Assembly (NCBI GenBank): GCA_016202865.1
Contig: JACQNV010000047.1
Coordinates: 1-10,863 of the forward strand
Source: Candidatus Aenigmatarchaeota archaeon
Lineage (GTDB): Archaea > Aenigmatarchaeota > Aenigmatarchaeia > QMZP01 > JACQNV01
Direction: 5' to 3'
Length of the DNA stretch: 10,863 nucleotides
The notes below the pieces were generated by a model that saw only the letters and a program-made list of their open reading frames with translations, made no database searches and was not told where the DNA came from. The position numbers were made by a program, and so were the translations under genes. How positions within the stretch are numbered: the first letter of the stretch is position 1; each line of letters starts with the position of its first letter. This document shows, in pieces, positions 1 through 7,795 of this stretch.

Positions 1-18
1 CTATTATATTATATCCTT

Positions 19-384
19 ATGGACACAATAAAAGAAAAGCCGTCGTGGATTAAAGACAAGAATGTGGCGCCTGATTTTGAGGTGTTAAAAGTCGACGAGC
101 ACGACGACTACAAAGACTTTAAAACAGACATGGGTTGCTATGTTCTTATAAAAGTTTACAGGGATAGACATGAAATTGGTGTTGCCGTTTGCGATTACAA
201 GCATGTTATTTTGAAAGAATTTAGGGGGAGGCGAGCTCAGGATATTTACATGGCCATATTCAGATATTCAGAAAAGAAAAAACTAAAGTGGTTCAATTCA
301 ATGGAACACGCAGCCTATTTAGGCAAAGAATTAAAGAAAGCTGAAATTTGTTTGGCTTTGGGTTCTGATTATTATCAGGAATGA
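19..384 (+). CDS. DUF4346-like small protein
   Basis: A 121-residue soluble protein. The C-terminal segment, with HAAYLGKELKKAE (about residues 97-109) followed by LGSDYYQE, resembles the conserved end of the DUF4346 domain. That domain occurs alone in archaea and at the C-terminus of dihydropteroate synthase-related and other pterin/folate-linked proteins. The family assignment is from recognised motif pattern only. The biochemical role is unknown, and any link to pterin chemistry is inference. There is no signal peptide or membrane segment. The ATG at 19 follows an AT-rich tract (TATTATATCC) that could be part of its promoter, but the upstream region is cut by the window edge. Its TGA stop is 1 nt from the stop of the convergent secretion platform gene, so it is functionally separate from that operon. 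Confidence 0.7.
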   Translation: MDTIKEKPSWIKDKNVAPDFEVLKVDEHDDYKDFKTDMGCYVLIKVYRDRHEIGVAVCDYKHVILKEFRGRRAQDIYMAIFRYSEKKKLKWFNSMEHAAYLGKELKKAEICLALGSDYYQE

Positions 385-385
385 A

Positions 386-2482
386 TTAACCTCCAATTAT
401 TCCTGTGAGCGCGTTTCTGATTAAACCAGAAAACATGAAGCTTGAAACCAGAGAAACTAAAACATACACTGTCATTGAAATTATAAGCATCTTGGCTGCT
501 GAGTTTCTCTGAATTATTTTATTGTCTCCATAGTGTATTTTTGTCAGGAATATTGCCAATATTATCACAACTTCTATCAAATAGATTCCAACTATTAGCT
601 GGAAAATTCCTGGCGGTATTGCCTTATCCACATCGCCGAAAATACCCTTTACCTTCAAGGTGTCGGAAACGCCTGCCCCAGCGCCTAAACCAGCAGACGA
701 AAGACCCTGACCCAATTTAACAAGGACATCTGTTATGACTTGGGACATCGAGACTATAAGGCCGGTTATCATGGGTGTAAGAATATAGGCTTGGAACTTC
801 ATTGAACTTACTGTTTCGGAAAGTATGTCCCTTATGTACTCCTGCGTCTCCCTTATATTGCTAAGGTATTTTGAGATAGTCATCATGGATTCTGACGCAT
901 AACCTATTCCCCTTTTTGCTGTGTCAACAACAGCGGACATTATATTTTTGATCAGGCGGCTTGGGTAGTATCTTATTGCACCATATGTTTTGTCGAAGAA
1001 TGCTCTGTCCAATGTCATTCCTTGTCTCCTTATATTTGTCAGGGCTCGCATGAAGAGGTCTGATATTTGCAAATCCTTCATGTCGCCAACAGCGCGCTCC
1101 ATTGCAACCTCTGCTGGTATTCCGGCACCAACTCTGTTTCCCAGTTTAAACAAGGCGAGTTCAAATTCGCTTTCTGTGCTCTCTATTTTTTTCTGTATTC
1201 TGTTTGCCTGGAATGTTGTAAGTATGTAATATACTGCGATGCTCATTGAAATTCCTAGGATTATAAGAATCGACATAAGTAGGCCAATTACAGGGAATTG
1301 GTCGCCTTTATCAAAGGATCCTGGCGGCGGTATAAGTATATTTGGGTTTTGGGTGAAATACAGAATTGGTGGTGTAAGGATAGCAATCAAAACTATCAGG
1401 GCTATTGGAAAAACTGGAAAGGCTGTCTTGTGTTTTTTTCCAATTAAAAACGAACCCTTTGGCGGCAGATCAGGATGCTTTGATGTATCTATCTGTGAAA
1501 AGGTCACGGGCCTTTTTCTCAATGTGCTGTTGATGAACCATAAAATTACCAAAGGCAAAACTATGTCATAAGCAATCACAAAATGATGCGCACCAATTGC
1601 ACCGCCCATGAAAACAGCAACAAGGGGGGCCATTATTGTACCCAGTACAGGCAAGACAATACCCATCATGTGGATAACCATAACAGGCATTCTAAGATCC
1701 TGCGTGTAGTGTTTCATCCTTGTTTTTGTTCCTTCCAAAATAAGGTTTAAGGCCTGATCCAATGTGGCTTCTGCTCTATCTGGGGGTTGGTATTCAGAAT
1801 CCCTTATAAGCCTCAAAGACTCCGAAAATTCCTCATTCTCTGTTTTCCATCTTACTATGTAGCTCGTTATTGCCTCCTCAGCGGAGTTGTATTTTCTTAG
1901 CTGAATGTCCCATAAAATTCTTCTCATGTCCCAAGCAAGTGAACCAGTTATATTTTTCGCGGCAAATTTTAGGGCACGTTCGAGGTTTGGCGATATCCTC
2001 ATCGATACAACCATATAAAGTATGGCCAATACCATCTGCGACGATGATTGTATTCTGATCATTTTCACCGTGTTTATTGGATATTTCAGGATCTGGTAAC
2101 CGAAAACAAAACCGACAACAACCAAGATTATTGTGAGAAGATAGCTTCCAAAGCCAAGGATGAATAAAGGCATCAGACCTATTATTAGAAAAATAATTAT
2201 TGAGAAAATCATTGCAGACATCACTGCTGTTGGTGTTGTCCTGAGGCCTGTAAAATTAATGGCGTCCTGCAAACCCTGCCTTGTTCCCTTATCTGGATTC
2301 ACTTTGATGAACTTAACAGAAGCATTTGTGTATTTTTCATACCAGTTTAACTTTTCTTTTGCTTGGCTTGCAAATACATTATATTCTTTGGATAGTATGC
2401 TTCTTTCCAGTTCAGCGTAACTTCTCAGCTTTCCCTTGTAAGGTATCCTACCTTTGCGCCTGACCTTCCTTGGTTTGGGCAT
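386..2482 (-). CDS. TadC/FlaJ-like platform membrane protein with two T2SF domains
   Basis: A 698-residue polytopic inner-membrane protein, the expected platform partner of the motor ATPase encoded at 4039-6357. It begins with a basic cytoplasmic tail (residues 1-85). Hydrophobic segments lie at about 87-107, 110-132, 268-295, 300-318, 356-377, 396-421, 561-588, 627-648 and 663-686. Two cytoplasmic helical T2SF-type regions are visible at about 148-265 (around MVLAILYMVVSMRISPNLERAL) and 437-560 (around FELALFKLGNRVGAGIPAEVAME). The duplicated layout is typical of archaeal TadC/FlaJ-like proteins of type IV pilus-like systems. A glycine-rich stretch (591-605) precedes the penultimate membrane segment. 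The ATG at 2482 has a TATA-like ATAAAAA tract about 24 nt upstream. Which filament or substrate it serves cannot be told here, because no pilin gene is in view. Confidence 0.9.
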   Translation of the reverse strand: MPKPRKVRRKGRIPYKGKLRSYAELERSILSKEYNVFASQAKEKLNWYEKYTNASVKFIKVNPDKGTRQGLQDAINFTGLRTTPTAVMSAMIFSIIIFLIIGLMPLFILGFGSYLLTIILVVVGFVFGYQILKYPINTVKMIRIQSSSQMVLAILYMVVSMRISPNLERALKFAAKNITGSLAWDMRRILWDIQLRKYNSAEEAITSYIVRWKTENEEFSESLRLIRDSEYQPPDRAEATLDQALNLILEGTKTRMKHYTQDLRMPVMVIHMMGIVLPVLGTIMAPLVAVFMGGAIGAHHFVIAYDIVLPLVILWFINSTLRKRPVTFSQIDTSKHPDLPPKGSFLIGKKHKTAFPVFPIALIVLIAILTPPILYFTQNPNILIPPPGSFDKGDQFPVIGLLMSILIILGISMSIAVYYILTTFQANRIQKKIESTESEFELALFKLGNRVGAGIPAEVAMERAVGDMKDLQISDLFMRALTNIRRQGMTLDRAFFDKTYGAIRYYPSRLIKNIMSAVVDTAKRGIGYASESMMTISKYLSNIRETQEYIRDILSETVSSMKFQAYILTPMITGLIVSMSQVITDVLVKLGQGLSSAGLGAGAGVSDTLKVKGIFGDVDKAIPPGIFQLIVGIYLIEVVIILAIFLTKIHYGDNKIIQRNSAAKMLIISMTVYVLVSLVSSFMFSGLIRNALTGIIGG

Positions 2483-2500
2483 AAATTTGTTGGAACCAGA

Positions 2501-2510
2501 TTTTTATTCA
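2501..2510 (-). promoter_or_regulatory. TATA-like box of the platform gene
   Basis: On the minus strand this reads TGAATAAAAA, centred about 24 nt before the ATG at 2482. That spacing would give a leaderless transcript. A stronger TATA-like AATATATAATAGG lies further upstream (about 2535-2547) and could instead drive a transcript with a ~40-nt leader. The choice between the two is unresolved. Confidence 0.4.
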
Positions 2511-2554
2511 GTTGTCTTCTAATCTGTTTCGACCTATTATATATTGTTTCTAGG

Positions 2555-2577
2555 ACCCTTATTAAGGGTATAATACC
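2555..2577. repeat. Two overlapping palindromes in the hydrolase/platform gap
   Basis: ACCCTTA-T-TAAGGGT (2555-2569) is a perfect 7-bp inverted repeat around one base. GGTAT-A-ATACC (2567-2577) is a second perfect palindrome sharing three bases with it. They lie 10-33 nt beyond the stop of the hydrolase gene and upstream of the platform gene's possible promoters. They could form a transcription terminator hairpin or a protein-binding operator. No T-tract follows directly, which weakens the terminator reading. Confidence 0.5.
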
Positions 2578-2587
2578 ACATTACTGT

Positions 2588-3484
2588 TTAGAAATTAGCA
2601 GTTAAAAAATCCGAAACAATTTTTGTTACTTCACCTTCTTTTCCCTCAAAACTATGATTTGTTTTAGAGATAACTGCAACTTTGGTTCTGTTATTACTTT
2701 TCTTTAGCAGGCGGACAACATCTTTTATTGGCCACATTGTATGTTCTGATCCGCCTTCAACAACATCAGCACCGGTAAATTTATCGTTATCAGATATTAC
2801 TGCTAGTATTGGAACCGTTATTTTGGAGTACAAATCTAATTTCTTTAGCCTAAGTGGAAATGCTTTTGACAGCTCTGAATTCTTTGAAAATTGATTTAGG
2901 AAAGATTCAGCGCTTTTGGGCAAAATCCCCGCATGGGAATACCATTTTGATGTCAGGAACTGCTCCCCCATATTCTTTCTGACCAAATTTTTTGCTTCAT
3001 TGAACAAATCATTTTTACACTTTAATCTTTCCATGAACTTCAATGCATTCCCATAAGAATCGGAAAAACCCAGAAGAATAATCCCATTTACCTTGTTTCT
3101 ATATTTTCCTTTATTCATGTAATAAACAATCTTTTCTGTTCCTAAACTATGTCCCTGCAGAATTATTTTGGAATAGTTTTTACTCAACGCAAATTCTATC
3201 CAAGCATTTATATCTAAGATGCAATCTTCAAATATTTCCAAAGCCGATCCGCATTTTTGCCAAGTATGAGTTAATACAGAGTTACCTCTATTGTTAGTAG
3301 ATAAAAATGAGAAACCGCGTTTAGGTAGTTGTGTAGCCATATTTTCAATAAATGATTCTTCATAAAAATTACTCGCAGAACCATGTATATTGATGACTAT
3401 TTTGCTAGACTTTTTTTCCTCTATCAAGAGGCCGTGAAGAATCAAATTGTCTTTTGTTGTTACTGTAGCTATTGGATAGTTCAT
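2588..3484 (-). CDS. alpha/beta hydrolase
   Basis: A 298-residue soluble alpha/beta-hydrolase-fold protein, probably a carboxylesterase or acyl hydrolase of unknown substrate. The oxyanion-hole HGS motif is at residues 34-36 and the nucleophile elbow GHSLG at 111-115 (Ser113). The acid is likely in SDND (231-234) and the catalytic histidine is in TNHSF (His277). A helical cap insertion lies around 145-215. There is no signal peptide. It lies 26 nt downstream of the PPOX-like gene, with a TATA-like GGATATAAT about 23 nt before its ATG, so it may have its own leaderless promoter. Five of its eight arginine codons are AGA and only one is AGG, whereas the flanking secretion genes appear to favour AGG. 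That fits separate acquisition. It has no evident link to the secretion machine. Confidence 0.88.
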   Translation of the reverse strand: MNYPIATVTTKDNLILHGLLIEEKKSSKIVINIHGSASNFYEESFIENMATQLPKRGFSFLSTNNRGNSVLTHTWQKCGSALEIFEDCILDINAWIEFALSKNYSKIILQGHSLGTEKIVYYMNKGKYRNKVNGIILLGFSDSYGNALKFMERLKCKNDLFNEAKNLVRKNMGEQFLTSKWYSHAGILPKSAESFLNQFSKNSELSKAFPLRLKKLDLYSKITVPILAVISDNDKFTGADVVEGGSEHTMWPIKDVVRLLKKSNNRTKVAVISKTNHSFEGKEGEVTKIVSDFLTANF

Positions 3485-3510
3485 AATATACTAATAGGAA
3501 TATTATATCC

Positions 3511-4035
3511 TTACGATCTCTTTATTGTTAACTCCCTGAATTCTTCTTTACCAAAAATCTTCTCATCGAGAACTTTGATTTTTTCTAGTTCAATTTTGTA
3601 GATCCTGGATTGGAATTTTTCAGAGTGAAAGTCTTTAGGGGTTTTAACAAAATTGGATGATTGGGGATATCGCTGTAAGTAAAGGTTGCCTGCTTTTGTC
3701 AATTCTTTTTCTGAAACTACAATTGCTTTTCCTAGTGTTTGCAAACCTTGTAAAAACGACCCCCATTCTTGTCCAGAATTAAATATGCTCACAGAAACTT
3801 TTGGATTTCTTTCTATGTTTTTACAATGTAGTGTTTGTGGATCTGTCCATATGTAGAGGTTGAGTTCTTCATCAAATACATAATAGGCTGTGCAAGAACA
3901 GGGCTGATTTTTATCAACAGTTGTAAGAGTTAGAAGAGTGTTTTGTTCTAATATGTTAATTGCAGACTTTAAGATCGTGTCCACATCCCGGTTTAGGGAT
4001 TCTAAGCAAATTTTATTTGATATTATAAAGCCCAT
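3511..4035 (-). CDS. YhbP/UPF0306-like PPOX-fold protein
   Basis: A 174-residue protein of the pyridoxamine-phosphate-oxidase-like split-barrel superfamily, closest in pattern to the YhbP/UPF0306 group. Residues 33-64 (LLTLTT, then AYYVFDEELNLYIWTD) match the first barrel strands. TLHCKNIERNPKVSVSI (68-84) matches the segment that pairs strands and contacts the cofactor. The end (FQSRIYKIELEKIKVLDEKIFGKEEF, about 141-166) parallels the YhbP C-terminus. Members often bind flavin or F420 or haem, but YhbP itself has no settled activity, so the cofactor here is unknown. Its ATG lies 3 nt after the ATPase stop, suggesting co-transcription, yet no SD-like sequence precedes it. It and the hydrolase gene separate the ATPase gene from its usual platform partner. 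Confidence 0.8.
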   Translation of the reverse strand: MGFIISNKICLESLNRDVDTILKSAINILEQNTLLTLTTVDKNQPCSCTAYYVFDEELNLYIWTDPQTLHCKNIERNPKVSVSIFNSGQEWGSFLQGLQTLGKAIVVSEKELTKAGNLYLQRYPQSSNFVKTPKDFHSEKFQSRIYKIELEKIKVLDEKIFGKEEFRELTIKRS

Positions 4036-4038
4036 AGA

Positions 4039-6357
4039 TTATTTTCTCTTAACGGTTATTGTTTTCCCTGTAACCTCATTCTTATACCATTCCAACCACT
4101 CATTGTAAATCCTTTTTGAATCAAGCCTGCCTATTTCAGCAGCCACCTTTTCAGAAATTGTATGGAACTGTATGTTTGATTTGTTTACCCAATCGGCCTC
4201 GAGATGTGTTGGTTTTTCTGGATCTTTGTCCAGTTTTTCAGATGCTTCCACCATTGTCTGTTTCATTTTCGCCCGCAACTGGATATTTTCCCAAACACCT
4301 TCCCAGTCGCCTGCCCATTCTTTGACAGAATTGGAAATTCTCTGCAAAATCTCCGACTCGCCGTTGGTTAGTGTTCCGCTTGGTTTCCATAAATCTTTCT
4401 GTGTTTTTTTCTCAAAAGAATGGTTTATCAAATCTACAAACCCGCCCTCTTTTAACGGATCTTTGTCCCAGTGTTTCCTTACTTCTGTGATCTGGACAAG
4501 TCTCTTGAAGGTTTTAAGGCCGCCAGCTGTTTTCAAATTTCTACATATGCAGACAATATCAGTTGCTTTGAAGCTGGTTGGGGGCACACCCAAATCATTT
4601 ACCACCCTGTCAAAAACACCGTAAGCTGAATCTGCATGAATTGTTCCTGCAACAACGCTGGACAGCGCGCCGATTCTCATAGCTTCCCACAAAACTTTAG
4701 CCTCCAAAGATCTTATCTCACCAATAATTAGGGAAGAATCGCCCAACCTTAAAGCTGTCCTCAAGGCTTCGTCTGGAGATATTTCTGTCTCGACCCTTGT
4801 GATTACAGAACGGGATTTTAGGCTTTCTATATTATAACCAAGCTGCCGATATTGCGCGACAGGCAACTCTAATGTATCTTCTAAAACGATGATCCTGTTT
4901 TTCGGAAGCATTTCAGAAATTAATGAGCCAAGCAAAGATGTTTTACCAGATCCCCTACCGCCTGCCACGAGAAGGCCTACATTATTATCCATTAAAAAGG
5001 AGAGCAAACCGGCTGTGAGAGGATCCAGCATGTTGGATCTTATAAATAATGGAAGTGTCCAAGGTTTGTCTCTGTGTCTTCTTATTGCAAAGCCCAACCC
5101 CTCTGGCGAAAGTGTTTTAGTAATCACTGCGAATCTTGCCCTTGCTCCTGGAATTGTCATTTCTGTGTCTAAAATTGGGTTGGCCTCATCCAAAGGCCTG
5201 CCAGAAGATATCCTTAATCTTGTTGCCCACGCATCTGCATCTTCTCTTGTTGGTATAAGGTTGGTTTTACACTCCTCGAAATCCTGATGCTTTATGAAAA
5301 TTGGGATTCTCTCTATTGGGGAGTTTATGTAGATATCCTGAATCTTCGGATCGAGAAGTAGAATTTCCAAGACACCTAGACCAGCTGTATATCTTGTCAA
5401 TATTGTTGCGAGTTGTTCCAGCTGCTCTGCTGTCAAACCAACTTGAGGTTTTGTTCTTGATGCAATATCGCGTATTAGCTGCTCACCAATATTGTAAATA
5501 TATTTTCTGTCCTCTGATTTTACGAACTCAGCTGACTTTGGCTGATGGGCTATCATCTGCCTTCTTGCAGCGTCTAGGACAGTATAATGGGCTTCTGAAA
5601 GCTTGAACTCGGGCGGGACTATGTGATATATATTGTGAATTTCTCCAGGAGAACGCAAAACCTGGACTTCGATATCTGTGCCTTCTATTGTATATCTATC
5701 CACCACCCTGGATTTTTCAGGCGGAGTAACCATGTACCTTGTAAGCATGAAATTTGGCCTGACAGAAGGCATGAAAATGTCACGGTATATTGACCTGTCC
5801 CCCAACCTATAACCAGCTAACTGATCTGAGGCTATCACCCTTTTTATCAGCTCTGTTTTTTCAAACCTTTCTTTTATAACTTCCAGAATTTTAACAACAA
5901 AATCGCTATACACATCCCTCAGGTTTGGTGGCGCAGTTTTCCTGCCTATATTCATATGCCTTATTTCTCTGAGGGTCTCGACATAGGCGCCTATCGGATC
6001 TTTTTTTATCAGGGAGACTATATACTGGGCCTTGGATGTCCACTCCTGAATAAATCTGGCAGCATGAGGATTGTGCCTTGTGTATTTTTCATTGTCAAGT
6101 TGGAAGATTAGATTGCTTTTCACGATGTCTTCAATTATATCAGCGATTTCAACGAGCATCTTTGTCTGATCCGGGCCATATTCATATTCCCTTTCTTTTA
6201 GAAGAACAACAGAAACCACAGACTTTTCTCTTAGAATATAGTTGATAACCCTCGACATCACTTCTTCATAATCTTCTATAGATGCGCCATAAAGAAGGCC
6301 TAAAAGGTTTACTGTTAGCGTCCCAGTTTCTTCATCAAATTGGTAATCATCGCCCAT
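4039..6357 (-). CDS. Type II/IV secretion motor ATPase (TadA/FlaI/GspE-like)
   Basis: A 772-residue cytoplasmic hexameric-type ATPase that would power assembly through the TadC-like platform protein. The N-terminal 300 residues are lineage-specific, with the conserved N-terminal ATPase subdomain from about 310. Walker A is GGRGSGKT (466-473, Lys472). The Asp box is VLEDTLELP (491-499), Walker B is SLIIGEIRS (542-550, Glu547) and the His box is GTIHADSAYGVFDRV (571-585). All catalytic elements are intact. A charged extension of about 140 residues follows the core, making it longer than FlaI-type enzymes (roughly 500-550 aa). The ATG at 6357 has AGGT six nt upstream and a TATA box about 39 nt upstream. 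It diverges from the coiled-coil genes on +. Confidence 0.95.
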   Translation of the reverse strand: MGDDYQFDEETGTLTVNLLGLLYGASIEDYEEVMSRVINYILREKSVVSVVLLKEREYEYGPDQTKMLVEIADIIEDIVKSNLIFQLDNEKYTRHNPHAARFIQEWTSKAQYIVSLIKKDPIGAYVETLREIRHMNIGRKTAPPNLRDVYSDFVVKILEVIKERFEKTELIKRVIASDQLAGYRLGDRSIYRDIFMPSVRPNFMLTRYMVTPPEKSRVVDRYTIEGTDIEVQVLRSPGEIHNIYHIVPPEFKLSEAHYTVLDAARRQMIAHQPKSAEFVKSEDRKYIYNIGEQLIRDIASRTKPQVGLTAEQLEQLATILTRYTAGLGVLEILLLDPKIQDIYINSPIERIPIFIKHQDFEECKTNLIPTREDADAWATRLRISSGRPLDEANPILDTEMTIPGARARFAVITKTLSPEGLGFAIRRHRDKPWTLPLFIRSNMLDPLTAGLLSFLMDNNVGLLVAGGRGSGKTSLLGSLISEMLPKNRIIVLEDTLELPVAQYRQLGYNIESLKSRSVITRVETEISPDEALRTALRLGDSSLIIGEIRSLEAKVLWEAMRIGALSSVVAGTIHADSAYGVFDRVVNDLGVPPTSFKATDIVCICRNLKTAGGLKTFKRLVQITEVRKHWDKDPLKEGGFVDLINHSFEKKTQKDLWKPSGTLTNGESEILQRISNSVKEWAGDWEGVWENIQLRAKMKQTMVEASEKLDKDPEKPTHLEADWVNKSNIQFHTISEKVAAEIGRLDSKRIYNEWLEWYKNEVTGKTITVKRK

Positions 6358-6363
6358 ATAGCT

Positions 6364-6367
6364 ACCT
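6364..6367 (-). promoter_or_regulatory. SD-like AGGT before the ATPase start
   Basis: The minus strand reads AGGT, 6 nt, then ATG at 6357. It supports this start and shows that leadered genes in this genome use an AGGT-type ribosome binding site. Confidence 0.55.
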
Positions 6368-6388
6368 GCAGCTCTCAGAATATTGGTA

Positions 6389-6403
6389 TACTATAATATG
6401 GTG
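6389..6403 (-). promoter_or_regulatory. TATA-like box of the ATPase gene
   Basis: The minus strand reads ACCATATTATAGTAT, centred about 39 nt before the ATG at 6357. A start site about 26 nt downstream would fall near 6370, just ahead of the AGGT site, giving a short leader. Confidence 0.5.
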
Positions 6404-6423
6404 AATCAGATAAATAAAGGATG

Positions 6424-6432
6424 TTTATAATC
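6424..6432 (+). promoter_or_regulatory. TATA box of the 131-aa coiled-coil gene
   Basis: TTTATAATC centred about 26 nt before the ATG at 6454, the spacing expected for a leaderless archaeal transcript. There is no SD-like sequence before this ATG. It shares the 96-bp intergenic region with the divergent ATPase promoter. Confidence 0.55.
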
Positions 6433-6453
6433 AATCTAAACTAATATTATACC

Positions 6454-6849
6454 ATGCCGCGGATAAGTGAACGGGATGTCCCAGTTATCTTGAATAGGTT
6501 TGACAGAAGAATAAGCGATGCTGAAAGAAGGATAAGGGCTTTGGAAGATTCTGTAAAGGGACTGGAAAGCAATTTAGATGCCCTAAGCGAAGAGACCTTT
6601 GAGAAAGATAAATCTGTTAAAAAATCACTGGACGAGATAAGGAGGAACATTAAGGAGTCCATTGAAAAGAGGGTTTCTGATTTGGAAATGCAAATAAAGG
6701 AGCTTGCAAAAATCTTGAACATGAAGATTGACAAGTCAGAACTTGTTGTTTTGAAAGAGACATTGGAGATGTACGATCCTATAAAGTCCCAGTTTGTAAC
6801 CAGGGGCGAAGTTGAGAGGATGTTAAGCGAGAAAAGAAGCAGGCTTTAA
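6454..6849 (+). CDS. Small coiled-coil protein, candidate secretion accessory
   Basis: A 131-residue soluble protein dominated by heptad-like charged helices (about residues 8-105, with repeats such as RRISDAERRIRALEDSVKGL). A short conserved-looking tail follows, FVTRGEVERMLSEKR (about 114-128). It has no signal peptide, membrane segment or enzymatic motif. It starts a + strand pair diverging from the motor ATPase gene and is followed 42 nt later by a second coiled-coil gene. By analogy with the soluble FlaC/FlaD/FlaE components around the archaellum motor, it may be a cytoplasmic scaffold of this pilus-like machine. That role is inference from context, and no family is firmly recognised. 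Confidence 0.8.
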   Translation: MPRISERDVPVILNRFDRRISDAERRIRALEDSVKGLESNLDALSEETFEKDKSVKKSLDEIRRNIKESIEKRVSDLEMQIKELAKILNMKIDKSELVVLKETLEMYDPIKSQFVTRGEVERMLSEKRSRL

Positions 6850-6862
6850 TAGGAAAGGAAAA

Positions 6863-6873
6863 CAATTATATTG
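6863..6873 (+). promoter_or_regulatory. TATA-like box of the 300-aa coiled-coil gene
   Basis: CAATTATATTG centred about 25 nt before the ATG at 6892, consistent with its own leaderless promoter within the 42-nt gap after the 131-aa gene. Confidence 0.4.
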
Positions 6874-6891
6874 ATATTATAGGTAGACATT

Positions 6892-7794
6892 ATGGCGCTA
6901 TTTGGCAAGAAAAAACCGGCAACTGAAGGGCATAAAAGCGGGCTATTTCAAAAGAGGCCCGAGGCATCGAAGGATTTGACTCATTTAAGAGAATCGCTAG
7001 AATCTAGACCTCCTGTAAGGGGACCTCTACTTCAGAGGGAACAGCAATCCAATTACCCAGCAGAGCATCGGGAACAACCACATTATGCGCCTACACATAC
7101 TGAGCAACCAAGATCAGCTGTTTCTCAACAAGAATATTTAGCTGAGAGGGTTTCTAATCTGGCTGCTAAGGGACTGTCTCAACCAGAGATAGTTAAAATG
7201 CTTAAAACACAGGGCTATAACGAATTTGATATAGAAAAATCAATCACTCATTCTATAAAATCTGGTGTTGAATCACCGGAGTTTCCAGTCAAGGAGAGAT
7301 CTGTTAAACCGAGGGAAAAGGGCGAACCTCTTTATCCACAAGAGATTGAAAGGCATGGCTTGAGACTTCCTGAAGCTGAATTAAAAAGGAGGATACCACA
7401 ATCTCAACCCCCTGTAAGGCCTTCTTTACCAGGTGGTTTCGGCAGACCGGCACCTGGGGTTGACAAGAGGGAAGTAGAGGCTCTTATAGAAGAGGTTGTT
7501 GCTGAAAAATGGGAAGGTGTCGAGAACAGGCTTGCAGAAATAGAAGAGATAGTTAAAAGATTTGAGTCCAGAATAGCCAGCTTGGAGACAAGGGTTAACC
7601 AAATCAGGCTTGAAGAGACAAATAAGGACAAGGAGATTTCCTCTAAAATAGATACATACAAGGAATCCATGTCCGACCTCTCATCCAAAATGGAAGGTAT
7701 GGAAACAGTGATGAAGAACAGCCTGTCAGCATTACTAGAAACTACAAGATCGCTTTCTGATGTTGTGGAATCCCTGAAGAAAAGGGAAAGGTAA
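6892..7794 (+). CDS. UBA-like plus coiled-coil protein, candidate scaffold
   Basis: A 300-residue soluble protein with a modular layout. The N-terminus is basic (MALFGKKKP). A low-complexity Gln/Pro/His linker (about 35-80) has degenerate EQP repeats. A compact three-helix segment at 81-123 (SNLAAKGLSQPEIVKMLKTQ, then GYNEFDIEKSI) looks like a UBA-type or short helix-turn-helix fold. A second Pro-rich linker (about 125-190, ending GGFGRPAPG) leads into a long coiled coil (191-298). The arrangement suggests a flexible tether or oligomerising scaffold. It lies 42 nt after the other coiled-coil gene and next to the motor ATPase gene, so a role in the secretion machine is plausible but inferred. 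The fold of the 81-123 segment is a guess from its helical pattern. Confidence 0.8.
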   Translation: MALFGKKKPATEGHKSGLFQKRPEASKDLTHLRESLESRPPVRGPLLQREQQSNYPAEHREQPHYAPTHTEQPRSAVSQQEYLAERVSNLAAKGLSQPEIVKMLKTQGYNEFDIEKSITHSIKSGVESPEFPVKERSVKPREKGEPLYPQEIERHGLRLPEAELKRRIPQSQPPVRPSLPGGFGRPAPGVDKREVEALIEEVVAEKWEGVENRLAEIEEIVKRFESRIASLETRVNQIRLEETNKDKEISSKIDTYKESMSDLSSKMEGMETVMKNSLSALLETTRSLSDVVESLKKRER

Positions 7795-7795
7795 A

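Noticed and set aside
7..19. The 13-mer TATTATATCCTTA occurs at 7-19 and again at 3501-3513.
   Set aside because: It is AT-rich and short. One copy precedes a + strand gene, and the other lies near a minus-strand stop and start in the opposite sense. Chance similarity of TATA-like sequence explains it.
4172..4624. Long plus-strand open frame (150 codons) opposite the ATPase gene.
   Set aside because: It lies wholly antisense to a gene with clear catalytic motifs, and its translation has no recognisable domain or control signals.
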